The notes below the pieces were generated by a model. That model had not been told where the DNA came from and searched no databases. It was given only the letters and a program-made list of their open reading frames with translations. 64,000 bases of DNA. Origin: Theristus sp. LFF4_11 (taxonomy: Eukaryota; Nematoda; Chromadorea; Monhysterida; Xyalidae). Within the stretch, counting starts at the first letter, position 1, and each line of letters opens with the position of its first letter. Position numbers and translations under genes: made by a program. Shown here piece after piece: positions 12,731 to 24,540 of the stretch. The DNA lies in assembly GCA_030248135.1 (NCBI GenBank), contig JASANC010001870.1, positions 31,168 through 95,167 of the forward strand, written 5' to 3'.

Positions 12731-15700
12731 CTAACAATGCTGTGTTTGCTGAGCAGAGTGGCTTGCCGTCGCAGACGATGTGCTGCTGGAGGCCGCTGCT
12801 GCTGGCTTGCTCTTGTGTTTGTGTGCCATTGATCGGGCAACACTCGCTGCAAGGTCATTTGCAATCTTGGTGCCAGCAACGATTGTGTCGACAAACTGGA
12901 GGTTACAAAATGGAAACAATGAAAACAACGAACGCAGTTTCGTCGGCTTTGGTCGTGAGGGTGCTGCCGCTGTGGGTGGTGATGGTGCATGAAAGGCAGA
13001 CAACGGAGGTGCACCTGAAATGCGCAAATCGTTTGCTGGTTTCCCGCAACAAAACAGACAACAAATCACTGTATTGTGGATATATTCAAACGTGTCCGGA
13101 CTAAAATGACGTCATTTGCTTTAAAAACGCCCGTTTGTCAAAGTACAGACACTAAAATTTAAGTTTGGTGTGACTGATTCGACATTCACCATTTGTTTAG
13201 GGAAGAAATCGGCTAAACGGAAAGTCTGGTTTGCTGTGAAGGACAAGCGCATGTTTCGCAGCACATGACGTCATTTCAGTGGGACACGTTTAAAAAAATA
13301 GGTCATACCCATGTTCAACGATAAGCCAACACCCGGTCGCACAAGCGGTGGGGCGCTGGCGAATTGCAACGTTGCAGATGGATCTGTAATAAAGCGCCGT
13401 TACATAAGCACTGCCAACTGCACCGACGTATAGCACACGTATTCGAACGTGTCGCACGTAAATGACGTCATGTGCTCAGAAGCATGCGCTTTCAAGCACG
13501 GCAACCCAGGTTTTTAGACTGGATGGAGCCTTGCATGAAAACTGGCCTTTACAAAACAACTGACGTCATTTCGATGCGACACATGGCGTGTGTACACATT
13601 TTGCTCACGAGTTTCATTTTGCAGCTGGCCCTCAGTGGCAGGCGCACAGGGGGGCGTCATAGTGCCTGGCTGTGCGAGCTGCGTATGATCTAGAGGCAGC
13701 CCGTGTCCAGCGCCAGCACCGAATGCACCAGTGTAACTGTCATCAGCAGCTAAATGCAGATCTGCCAGCTGCTGCTCGAGCGTCAGCTCATCGAGTTCAT
13801 CCTCGAGACAGGCGGCCCACGAACGATCGGTGGTTTGTTCGTGCACACTGGTGACGGGCATCGTTGGCGGGCGCACACGCTCCGCCAGCAGCGGTGGCTC
13901 GTCGAAACTGACCAGGTCGACGGAGGCATCTGCCGCAGTGGAGTTGCTGAAACGCACGGCGTGTTCCTGTGCACTCGCAGTCACTCGCGAATACGGTGAT
14001 CAACGGCAACATGCACTCACTCAACGCACACAACCGAAACGGTGCACCGTACCTCGGCAAGTGGCCGCCGAACGCATGGTCACACGGCGACTGCTGTGCG
14101 TACGAATACGTTTGCCTTTGCACGCCAACGTTGCTGCTGCTGACGCCGTTCACGACGTTGCACGGCTGCAACAGAATACATTTGTATGAATGCGGTTGTC
14201 AAACAATATAAAAAAACGAACGAAAAATTGCCGGAGAGCAATGGTGAGCGTTACAGACGTGTTGATTGTGTTGTCTGCCAGTGAACTGCTCGAGCACCGG
14301 TATGTCGGCAGCGTCAGCCTCCAGCTGCTCATAGGCAGCAATGATGGACGACGACGACGCTGTTGTTGTTGGCAGTGCACTCGCACAGATCGCTGCGTCT
14401 GCTTGCACTCGTTCACTCGCAGTCGCACTGCCAAACGAGCCTGTGAACATCACGACCATGTTGCTTGAGTGACATGCGCATTCAGCAGCAAACAGCCACT
14501 CATTGTGAGTGCAACCACTGCGCCCCACCGTGACTGCGTGCGTTTGTGTTGCGCTGCCCATACTCACCGAACAACGGGGGCGCCTGGACGCACATCGCTG
14601 ACGGCTGCGCATCAAGCGGGTGGTGGCACTCGCCCAGCTCGTAATTGAAGCGTTCCGCTGTGATGTCGAAAATGCCGTACCTGAGAAGAACGTTAGTCAT
14701 CACGTCATCTCCGGACCAAATTGTACACATATGCAATTTGTGCAATTTCTGGCACTTGAATCTAACATGCTGATTGGCTGCATCGAGCTGGTTGCAGCCA
14801 ATTCACGGGCAGCCAATCAGAAATTAGCGGATTGCTAATGATTTACAGTTCTGTGACGTTGTCATCAGAGTAGGGCTGTGACAGTCAAGGTCCGTTTATG
14901 CCTGACGTATGCAGTCGTACGTCGTCGTACGTCAGGTGTATGGTAGTATGCAATAACACGGGACCTAAAGTGACGTGACGTGCCGTGCCGAATGCGCATA
15001 CGTCAGGTATAAACGGGCGTCTAGATTATCATTCTCAACGTCAATCAAAGAATGCCGGTAACGAACAGCAGCTTCTTAGCGTTTGCCTCGGCACACGTGC
15101 ACGGGCGGTGCTGCCAATGGTACTCGCAGTAGGTCTCCTTTGAGCTGTCGTACGTGTTCCATTGATCGAGCGCCAGTCGTTCGTCAATGTCTGCCATGGT
15201 GATCGGCTCGTTCACGTACTTCGCCAGCGACACACACAAATCCTCGGCACACACAATGCGATCCGTGTCAAGACGATTCGAGAAGTCTGCACAACGGTGA
15301 TGCTAAGTGGAGGTGGCAAAAAACGTGAATGGTCACTGATTTGAGCTGTCATTCGCGACTGCTGACCATCGTTGTTCCTGGCACAGGACTCCTTCAAGTA
15401 GCGCAACGCGCCCTGCACGGCGTTGTAGTCGGCGCCACGCACAAAGATCTGCTTGTCGGACGCCGTCTGATGCTCGATGTGCCGCAGCAAACGTTTGTCG
15501 TTCGTGTACAGACCGAGTCTCTTCACCACGTTTGGCGTTTGGTCAATCGGAATTTTCAGATGAGCCTCTGAAATGGGCGGAAAAAGAATGTTACGTTCGG
15601 GTCGCTCAACTTCAAGTCACGTGGCACAAAATTGTTTGAATGCAGCGGACCGGTTGTGTGACCAGCAGCACAGTGAGTCCGTTGGTTTTGACTCGACTGT

Positions 15701-17358
15701 GAGAGGGAACTGATTGTTAGAAACAAAAAAAACCAGCCGATTACAGAACAGCACACCATTTCTGAGCGCAGCAGCATAGAGTTGTTGGTTGACCCAGCAG
15801 TCAGCGAACGGGTGTGCGAGCATCCACGTTTTCACTTCTTCGATGCCTCTTCTCAGACTGAACTGCACCAGCGAGAATTCAGCAGGCCAATAGTCACGTT
15901 CGTATTCAACGTAGGCCGCCACCGACAGAACGTAGAACGATCGATCCAACACGTATTGCATTCGATCTGCAATTGATGTGCAGTGTTGTTTGTTTTATAC
16001 AAACCCGGGAGCAATGTTGTTCTCATCGCAATAGCATGCAGATGCATCAGCGCACAGATTGTACCTTTGAGTTTATTGCCAGGTGGCCCGTTCCATGTGA
16101 GGTCACCGTCAATGTCCCTTTGATCACGCTCTCGTTTCAACATGAACGCCTCGATGTCCGTCTCATCATAGTACTGCAACAAAAATGACGATAAATCGTA
16201 CAGCAAAGAGATGGGGCGACAGTTCAAGCACTAATCACCCTGCGTGCTTTCGTTGGTAACCAGGCACGTTTTTTACAGACGCTGTTTTCGGTATAAACAA
16301 ATGAACGAGGTCACAAACAACTGCAGATCGATTGTCTGCTTCCTCGGCGACAATCGCAGGCCGCCGGTCTGACTTCTTTTTGCCGACTTTGCCCACCGAC
16401 GGCGGCTGCTGCTCTTTTTGGGCGATGTAGCGTTCGCGTGTCTTCTTCTTTTCCTCTATCCATTCGTCGGTCCGACGAAACTGCTTCGACTTATCTTTCC
16501 ATGCTTTCCTTTCTTCCTCCGACAATTCCTGTCGTTTTAAAATTTGAATTTTTTTACTCTCGAATTCAAATTACGTGCAAACATGTGCGAAGGGGAAAAA
16601 CGACCGACGATATTTCGCGCAACAAAGTCCGAAAAGGTGCATGCAATCCCATGAATTATCGATTCAATACAGTCGAACTCTAAAATATAGGGAATCAGCT
16701 GATTGGTTGGTGATGGTGATCGTGATGCATACATTCTATGCAAACCAAACTCCGCGTCCCCACAGCATTTCCTTTATAGAAGCATGCACCATGTGACCAC
16801 CAACCAATCAGCTGATTCCCTATAATTTAGAGTTCGACTGTAAATAAAGCACACTTTCACGTCGTCGGATTTCATCGCACAGTTCGAATTTGATGTTGCA
16901 CTTTCTGAATTCATTCTGCCTTAATTACTCAATGACTTTTTTCACGATTGTTTATTTCTTTACCCGTCGGCCGTTTTTCCAATTGAACTTTTTTACAATC
17001 TCAACATTTTGCTGGTTCACATATTTGACGAACAGTGTCAACTAAAAATCCATACCACAACGACAGGCGATGAAGAAACATGCATTACCATTCCTTGTGT
17101 AAAGATTTCAGCAGAAACCATCAAATTATGAAAAAGTGGAAACAAGCCGAGAGGAATACACGCTATCTTTCAAACGTACAAAATTCAAGATTAAATAAAA
17201 TTACGGAAAATGAGCGAACAAACCTCCCAAAATGATGATGCCCTGTCAATGATTTCTGGCATGCTGAACGAACGCCCTTCAGATCGCTCCAAGTATGGTT
17301 TCACTTGTTCACGTGCAAACAACGCGTAGCCGCCAATTTGAGGCACCTTCTGCGGCAT
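12731..17358 (-). CDS. mael: Maelstrom homologue (HMG box + MAEL domain), piRNA pathway
   Basis: Maelstrom acts in piRNA-guided transposon silencing in the germline. Minus-strand exons: 17358-17224, 16528-~16322, 16173-16065, 15966-15757, 15567-15367, 15286-~15063, 14680-14568, 14440-14259, 14165-14053, ~13973-13609, 13014-12731; about 710 residues. Exons 1-2 encode an N-terminal HMG box (GGYALFAREQVKPYL ... FWE + ELSEEERKAWKDKSKQFRR). The MAEL domain follows: RSFYVLSVAAYVEYERDYWP, EFSLVQFSLRRGI, and the Glu-His-His-Cys type metal-site region ending YCEYHWQHRPCTCAEANAKK. The C-terminus is a long acidic, then Ser/Ala-rich extension absent from short family members. The junction between exons at 15063 and 14680 is not phase-resolved; a small exon may be missing. 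Several introns carry MITEs. Confidence 0.88.
13088..13291. repeat. MITE with TGACGTCA-containing inverted ends
   Basis: The left end AAACGTGTCCGGACTAAAAT is followed by GACGTCAT and mirrored at the right end (ATGACGTCATTTCAGTGGGA, then CACGTTT). A second copy over 85% alike by eye lies at 34930-35137. It sits in the last Maelstrom intron. Confidence 0.75.
13444..13585. repeat. Divergent third member of the TGACGTCA MITE family
   Basis: GAACGTGTCGCACGTAAATG with GACGTCAT is mirrored by GACGTCATTTCGATGCGACA. The ends match the 13088-13291 family, but the interior is different and shorter. Confidence 0.5.
14891..15016. repeat. Short hairpin MITE
   Basis: TCCGTTTATGCCTGACGTAT is the near-perfect reverse complement of the segment ending at 15016 (ATACGTCAGGTATAAACGGG). 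It lies between Maelstrom exons, in the region where the splice pattern is unresolved. Confidence 0.6.
16667..16845. repeat. GATTGGTTG-family MITE, complete copy
   Basis: TACAGTCGAACTCTAAA ... ATCAGCTGATTGGTTGGTG at the left is mirrored by CACCAACCAATCAGCTGAT ... TTTAGAGTTCGACTGTA at the right. The centre contains ACTCCGC. Relatives occur at 14755-14830, 20930-21068, 38752-38884 and 56150-56320. It lies in Maelstrom intron 1. Confidence 0.75.
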
Positions 17359-17439
17359 ATTTAGAAACGATGCGATGCTGGGTTCAGTAGCTCACTAAAA
17401 AGAAAATTTAGTAAAAAATTGGTAAATTTAGAAAAAAGT

Positions 17440-18466
17440 AAAACATGTTTTTCAGTCGGTTGGTCAAACTATGAGATCTTGTTGTAAAAATCCGGATTTT
17501 TTTCAAATTTAAAAAAATTTGAACTTGAAAAAAAATAGAAATTTTTTTTTCTACTTTGTTCTGAAAACTCGATTTATGGCATAATTTTTTGAAAGTTCAA
17601 ACCAAATTTTTTTCCCAACTTCTTTGTGTGCTCAGGTACAAGCTATTATTTGGTCATTTTGACCGACGTACTCCATGTTTTTGATTTGGATGACTTCTAG
17701 GGTCAATTTTTAGCGTTGAAATGACTTAACTGAATTGAAATATCGTTTCAGAAATCGTTTTGTTGCAACTTAGAACATGTTTTTCAGTCAGTAGGCCATG
17801 AGATGAACATGATATCCTGTTGATTGGCGTATGTTATTGGTCTACAATGGAGTTGTGCGATATATTGTTAAACAATTGGAGCGGAGGTGTTGGTCAATAC
17901 CACATCACACGACCGTTTTTCAGATGCCCGACAACATGGCCACATAAAACTTGCGTGCTAAGCCAAACTAACGTGTTAAACATGCGTCTGTCAGTTGCCC
18001 ACAACGTGATCGCGAAATCATGGTACGTGTTTTCGATACGATGATTTGAAGAGTGGGCTCTCGCCATGTGGCAGATAGCATAGCTGGTTAAACGAACCTG
18101 CTGAAAGTGTCTTGGGGGGGGGCGACCGGGTCGACAGGGGTTGCCGACTTAGCAACAGCAAACAGGAATTTTTGAACACAGTCAAATTTTGGTAATTTTC
18201 TAAAGAGGAACAACTGAGAACGGTTCAATATTCAAGTACACGTCAAAAATTGTCCTGTTTTACTGTTGAAAATGCAACTTTCCCTCTATGAAATGGACAT
18301 AATTTCAATAAAACACGATTTTCGCTCTTATAGTTTTCCGGATCGTTGTGAAAATAGTCTAGCTGAACTCAGCTCGACGAGACGCTTCGAACAAACCTAA
18401 CTTGTAAAAAAAAATTTTAATTTTTTTAATTTAAAAAAATCCGAATTATTTTTCCTTAACCCTAGG
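17440..18466 (+). mobile_element. hAT-like MITE, about 1 kb, forward copy
   Basis: This is the same sequence as the elements at 45040-46088, 51788-52820 and 60367-61375. It runs from the ACTTTGTTCTGAAAA segment through TGACCGACGTACTCCATG and GTCGACAGGGGTTGCCGAC to TTAACCCTA. The left terminus is degraded, and the right end abuts an inverted partial copy. There is no ORF of transposase size. Confidence 0.7.
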
Positions 18467-18815
18467 CCTACCGACTGAAAAACATGTTCTAAGTTGCAAG
18501 AAAACGATTTCTGAAACGATATTTCAATTCAGTTAAGTCATTTCAACGCTAAAAATTGACTCTAGAAGTCATCCAAATCGAAAAACATGGAGTACGTCGG
18601 TCAAAATGACCAAATAATGACATTTACCTAAGCACACAAAGAAGTTGGGAAGAAAATTTGGTTTGAACTTTCAAAAAATTATGCCATAAATCGAATTTTC
18701 AGAGCAAAGTAGAAGAAAAATTTTTCAAATTTTTTAAGTTCAGAAAAAAATCCAAATTAAAAAAAAACGAAAAAAATATAAAAAAATTTTTTAAACCCCT
18801 TAACCCTTGGCATGG
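18467..18815 (-). mobile_element. Partial inverted copy of the same hAT-like MITE
   Basis: It starts at CCTACCGACTGAAAAACATG directly after the end of the forward copy. It repeats, in reverse orientation, the segment 17460-17790, and ends near CCTTAACCCTT. Confidence 0.7.
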
Positions 18816-18900
18816 TTTTGTCAGTTATCAATCAGTTATCAAAAAATGTTCTTTTGTGATGTCTGGAAAGTGTGTTTTTTGCAGATGGTGAAACTCAACG

Positions 18901-19101
18901 ATGCAGTTAAGTAAGATTTGCAGTTGGAAAGAACGTCACGCTGAACGCATCCCATTCAAAAAATTCACGGGCAGTTCGCGACCGTTCATTGTAATCGGAA
19001 CGGTTCTTTTGTGTGCTGGAGGTTTTAGTGCCATTAGATTCGTCGTCGTCACACAGAAAAACAAAAAACAGTCAGAGGTTGCTGCAAATACACGTCAATG
19101 A
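18901..19101 (+). CDS. Hypothetical small single-pass membrane protein
   Basis: A 66-codon ORF with a basic N-terminus, a hydrophobic stretch (FIVIGTVLLCAGGFSAI) and a Lys/Gln-rich tail. An acceptor-like TTTTTTGCAG lies about 16 bases upstream of the ATG. I do not recognise it. The shape (short, basic, one membrane segment) fits small mitochondrial inner-membrane proteins, but the same ORF could be chance. No further exons were found. Confidence 0.25.
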   Translation: MQLSKICSWKERHAERIPFKKFTGSSRPFIVIGTVLLCAGGFSAIRFVVVTQKNKKQSEVAANTRQ

Positions 19102-20200
19102 GCGTCACTTTCTGAAGCAAAGGTTAGCTGAACGAGTCCCAGAATTTACCATTTCATAGACCACACCGCATACGGCGATATGGATAGTTGTCTGTTGCAG
19201 GAGGTGTCTCCCTTCCTACAAAAATCAAATCTATCTCATTTGAATATTTTTAGCACAGCACAGCGGCAAAGTTGAAGTTGAAGCTAGTTTTTACTATTTC
19301 GCAGCCGCCTGACAATCTGAAATTTTTGACATGAAATCCGGTTATTTTCGAAGACATGAAATTGTTGGTCCAACACCAAATCATCGTTTGTGCTTTAAAG
19401 TCGGCAGTTCTAAATTTGGCTAATTTTTTTCAGAAACCATTTTCTTTCATTTTTGACAATTTTATGTATGATTTGGTTGTTTTCCCTTCTCGTGTCTTTG
19501 TGAATGGTTTACGAGTGTAACATAACACTAAAGGCGAAAACACCATTTAGTTTTTTGTCCGTACGCACAGACGTCGTTCAAAATCCCGTGCCGAAACCAA
19601 TTGTGTCTGTAATGCATTATGATAGCACACACGACATGATTTCTAAATCGCGTGGCCATTTTTTAAGTGTCGTGTCCGTGCGTACGCACAAAAAACTAAT
19701 TGCTAAATCCCCCTTAAGTCGTGCATGTTACATGTGTTCATCATATTTAAATGTTTTAAAATGCCCAGCAAGTATGATATGTGGGGTTTAACGTGTTCCT
19801 TTTTGAATTACAATTATTCATTGAATCATTCGAACTGTGTTGATTCATTTCGAACAGCAGATAATGAACAAGAATTTGATTGCACTGGAGACTGGACGTA
19901 TCGACATTGATCAAAGGTCTTTATCTGCAGAGATAACTGCATGAAAATACACTGACAATGTTTTCCACGTAAATACAAGCAATAGAGAGGCTGGGGCTAC
20001 AGCGGGGACCATTATTCTTCAGTGGTGGTACCTCTTCAAAGTTTTGCTAACAAATAGAACGGAAGACTAGTCTTGACCGACGCAAGAATTAGGTCGGTGC
20101 TCGGTGTGCACGTTTGATGTGATTCTCCAGTTGTGGAATGTTCAGTTGCACCCATGTTCAATTTTACCATTCATTTTTTCAGCGTTGTTTTTGGTGATAC

Positions 20201-23159
20201 ATGGGCGACACTAAAAAGATTGCAGCGCTCGTCAGTTGGTTGTCCGGTCAGCACGTCGATTGTTCGCGACTGCGACCGTCCTATCATGCAGGTTGTGCTT
20301 TTGAATCGAAATCATCGGTTGGATGTTGTGTGTTCGTGTGCAGTTTCTGTCGCCATCCAGCATTTGGTTTGTCTGTGTTCCGTTCCAATCTGATGAAACA
20401 CTGGCACGAAGTAACACTTACATTCACATAAAACGGCGGAGAAAAGAACGATCACTATCGCTCAAGTTTTTAAAACTTGTGGTTTCAACAATTCCTATTT
20501 TTTCGTTGAACCATTTCGTCATTTTTCTCAACTAACGAAGATTTGCAGGTATCATGATTCTTACATGATTGAAAATTTGTCGGTATGCGGGTGTTGGAAT
20601 TGCGACTTTGCATAGCCTTTTGTTGTTGATGATTCTTTTGATGGTTTTGTTGATAAGCAGTCAAAAATAATGTTTGAACAAAGAAGAATGAATGTTTTTC
20701 ATTGCCTGTTATTTCAGATAGCAGCTGGGGTTTGACAGTGGCTGACTACACGCGCGAGAATGAACTGTTGCTTGAAGTGCCGGACAGGCTGATCATTCGT
20801 TCCAGTTTGATTGTCCACATTGCTCCGTACAAGGAGGCGTTGAAATGGTGCGCCAACTTTATCAACACGTTTTGCAGCAGAATTCTCCGTGCGAAATATT
20901 TTGCGCAGTCTATTCTTTTATCATATCCTATTAGCTGCTTGATTGGTGCATGTGAGCGTAACCACGTGATGCGTCTGATGCGTGCATTCTGTGCAGGTAC
21001 TGCTGTAGAGGCGGAGTCGAGATCTGCACAACATGCATGTATCACCAACCAATCAGCCGATATTGGAATTGAGTGCATTCGGTTGTTGTGCGTTTCAGTT
21101 GTCCGGGTGTGCTGTCATCATTTGAGCTGCTCGTCGTGTTCGTGTGCCACGAGCGCCTGCGTGCGTCTGCCTCTCAATGGCATTGCTTCATCAGTTCACT
21201 GCCCGACATGGCCAGCTTCGCGCGAATGCCAACGTCCGCTGCACTCGACGCGCCCGGCTCAGCTGGCTGCTTTGACGCTGATTGGCTGCCGCCTGCTATA
21301 CGCACGCCGTTTCGTAAACTTCGGCAGCATTTACAGAACAGTATGCGAAAATGTCGCATGTTTGTTGACAAGACGAACTTGCTGCAAACGTTGATCGGTG
21401 CGAATGATGACAAAAACGCTGCGACAATCACTGATGATGTGCTGCTGTGGGCGTGGCATTGTGTGAACACACGCTGTGTCTACATTGACAACGTCGACAA
21501 TGAGCTGCTTGACAACGCTGACGGCGATACGATCGCCTTGATGCCGTTCTTTGATTTGCTCAATCATTCGCCCGTCGCTAAAGTTGGTGTTCGTTTTGCA
21601 AATGGGCAATCATGAAGCAGTATTTAGGGACGCGTAGCTATGTTTTAAAACATAACTATGCGTCACTGAAAATACTGGTTCATGGTTTCCGCTTGTAACT
21701 TCTTGCGCTGTGGTATCATCCGTTCTGTAGTCGGACTCTGAAAGTGTGGTTCATGACCGCGTCATTCTTGCCTTCTGGGTAGACATTGCTGTGGGGGAGG
21801 AGGTGGAGTCTGTTCTGCACATAAAACGTGCATCTCGTCATTAACCAATCGACTGATAGCCTGTAATTTAGTGTTCGTTAGCTGCTGCATACCAACTGTA
21901 TAAATTATCATGTGAACTAGAGATTCCAATAACCGGACGACGGTTTTGATGTGCATGACATTTCCTTCATGACAGGCCCGAGCAAGCTACTACCGCTACA
22001 CGAACAGTTATCGCCTCTATGCGGAGCGAGGTGGTATTTGTGCCGGCGAACAGCTGTACATCTGCTACGGACCGCATTCAAATGCGAAATTACTCGTTGA
22101 ATATGGCTTCACGTTGCAGGAAAACCCAAACAACAGCGTCACTGTCACAAACGGTACAAGTGGAGTAATTTGCTTGACGCTTAAAAGCGCCGAATAAAAC
22201 AATAGATCAGAACCTTTTTGTTGTTTTTAGTCTCACTTCGACGTGAGAATTGAAAGTTTTTTCCTTGAACATCAATGTTGTGTGATTGATTATAGCTATT
22301 AGAAAATGTGGCGAAATTTTCAGAGGAGCTTTATGTGGCGGCGCAACAATGCGCAATGCCAGTGACCAGTGCACATTTGCAGGCGCTGAACAAAGCAATC
22401 AGTTGGTGAGCTCGCGTTTGTTTCGTTGTGTTTTGTTTGCTTCATGGAAACAAAGCAGTCAGAAACGTGGATTGCAGCCGCATGTGGGAAAGCGAATACG
22501 AACCATCTTGGATGCTAATGGGCGCTCTGAAACTTATTTCTATGGACTCGAAGCAGCTGTGGTATTTCATTTTGTGTTTATAATTGATCAGAGATGAATG
22601 GATCTATGGATAGTAATTGACATTCAACCAGGTGTTCTATGCGGTGTATTACGGCCTGAACAAGTGGCGTTTTAGGCTGCCAACAATCAAAGTAGAATTG
22701 TTAAAAATAACAATAAAAAATGACTTTCAGCACGTCCACTGGCACGGCCACAATTTATCAACATGCTAAAGAGTTCCTTCACGACCGAACCTTGGCAGCA
22801 CTCGGCGTGAAATTGATGAGCATAATACGCGATTCGGTCGTTGTGAGTGTTTTTTGTTACTTGCATGGATAACATGCTGCTGCAAGCGATTTGCCACGAG
22901 TATGCGCCGCATTCACGAGTGTGCCTGAGCGAATTGAGTGTTTTTGACGCTGCAGACCGAGCACGAGCACGTGCGCCAGCAGTACTCATCGACACGCTTT
23001 GCGTCCGATCTCGATTCACTTTGGGACGACGACGTTCGCGTTCACACGCAGTGCATCGGTCGTCTCGAGAACATCGTCACTTACGGCGTCGTCGATCCCG
23101 CCGACATTTCGTCAGATGATAGCTCTACCAACAATGGCGACATTTTTGAATTGGCATGA
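20201..23159 (+). CDS. SETD4: SETD4-type SET-domain lysine methyltransferase
   Basis: Exons: 20201-20291, 20718-20868, 21099-21582, 21976-22164, 22296-22405, 22478-22561, ~22632-22668, 22731-22842, 22956-23159; about 487 residues. Exon 1 gives the N-terminal SWLSGQHVDC block. The SET core shows LLWAWHCVNTRCVYI, MPFFDLLNHSPVAK and the catalytic-site segment GEQLYICYGPHSNAKLLVEYGF. The C-terminal helical substrate-binding region begins LLENVAKFSEELYVAA, followed by WESEYEPSWMLMGALKL. The start at 20201 has a strong acceptor-like TTTTTTCAG 18 bases upstream. The 22561/22632 junction is one base out of phase with canonical sites, so the small exon there is tentative. Introns contain a GATTGGTTG-family MITE (20930-21068). 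Confidence 0.85.
20930..21068. repeat. GATTGGTTG-family MITE in SETD4 intron 2
   Basis: CCTATTAGCTGCTTGATTGG at the left is mirrored by CCAACCAATCAGCCGATATTGG at the right, with GGCGGAGTC in the centre as in the other copies. Confidence 0.6.
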
Positions 23160-23475
23160 TACAGCTTTAGAATTTTGATGGTGCTACTCATTGATCGTCT
23201 GATACAATAAAACAAACTTTTCTGCGCAATAGTTGTGGCGGGGGATTGTGGTGGTGTTGCACAGCACACGCTTAGCTGGTGACCATTCACAGCTTGGCTG
23301 TACTATTTTTTTGCTTTTTTGTTTCACATTTTTGCTTCGTAATTGAAATGCTTCATGTGCACTGACTGCTTGCATCGTGAGTTCAGCAGGCTAACTGATT
23401 TGCTCGACAGACTGCTTGCAGTTGGTCGATTGCGTCGTGCTCGCATTTGCTGCGGAGATCAAGAGCACGCACAGA

Positions 23476-24277
23476 ATGGTGCTGCCACGTGAGCGCAGTG
23501 TCCGCGTGACGTTGATGACCAATGACGCGTGTGCACGACTGGTGCACGGACACCGCCAGCTGCAACAGGCACGGCGTCGTGTGCACGCACGGCAACTCGC
23601 TGCACACGCGCAACGCCAACGTGGCGCCTGCTTCACGCAGCAGACTCAGCAGAACTGGCAGGCACTCCGCGAAAGCGTGAAACACGCCGCTGGCGTCTGC
23701 AAACAACGGGCGCTCAGTGAACTGAACGACAGCATGCAACAGCAAATGCAGGTGCGCTCGATCGTTCCGGTCGCTTTCCCGCCGGGTCCAGAAAGCCAAC
23801 GGCACCGACGAACTCCGGTGGATTTGGCTTGCTTTCAATCGAGCACTGACGCTGTTGACACGTATCGAGCCAACAATGTCGAGCAGCACACAGCCGACGT
23901 GCGCACCACAAACGACCACAAAAGCGAGTGCTTGCTTTCAGGAGCACAGTGGCTTGTTGCGCACAGAGCAAGCGCGCAGAGAGGCGCAGCAGCAGGAGGC
24001 AGAGCGTCGTGAGCGAGTGCAGCAGCGGGCGCTGCTGCGCCATCGACAGGCGTTGCAGCGAGCACGTGACGAGCACAGGCGCACGCACAGCGCACGCGAG
24101 ACGGCCCTGCAGCGAGTGCGCACGGCGAGGCTGCTCGCGACAGAACGCTCGCGCGCGCACTCCAACGCAACTCGGCTCAATCCGAACGATGTGCGCAGTG
24201 AGAAGACACGGCTTGCGGAACGTAATCAATCGAATGGTGCGCCGTGTACCTCCAAGAAATGCGTGCTGCTCGACTGA
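23476..24277 (+). CDS. Arg/Gln/Ala-rich coiled-coil protein, unknown
   Basis: Two exons are predicted: 23476-23751 and 23942-24277. The donor CAG|GTGCGC and acceptor TGCTTTCAG join in phase 0, giving about 203 residues. Reading through the intron would also stay open for some distance. The protein is nearly all charged helix (REAQQQEAERRERVQQRALL) with heptad-like spacing and few hydrophobic residues. It lies only about 260 bp from the convergent carotenoid oxygenase stop. I considered centriolar or axonemal coiled-coil families and found no decisive motif. Confidence 0.5.
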
Positions 24278-24540
24278 AAGCAAGATCGAACGTCGCTGAC
24301 ACATTCGCCATCGCGACCGTTTCTCTGTTCCAAACTTGCACTCACATAACGCTTTTTAGAAGTTGTTTGACTAGTTTTTTCGACCATCAAAAATAACGAT
24401 AAGGTTACCTGAGTAATCGCGGTATAAAATCAACCAAATCAAAAGCCCGATCGATTCGGTGAACTAACGCATGATAGAATTTTGGTAAATGACAAATCAA
24501 GTAAACTGAACAATTAAAGATATCTTCGGCCCTGAAGTGA

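Noticed and set aside
18455..18470. CCCTAACCCTAG motifs as interstitial telomere repeats
   Set aside because: They are the inverted ends of the hAT-like MITE and occur at each copy boundary, not as tandem arrays.
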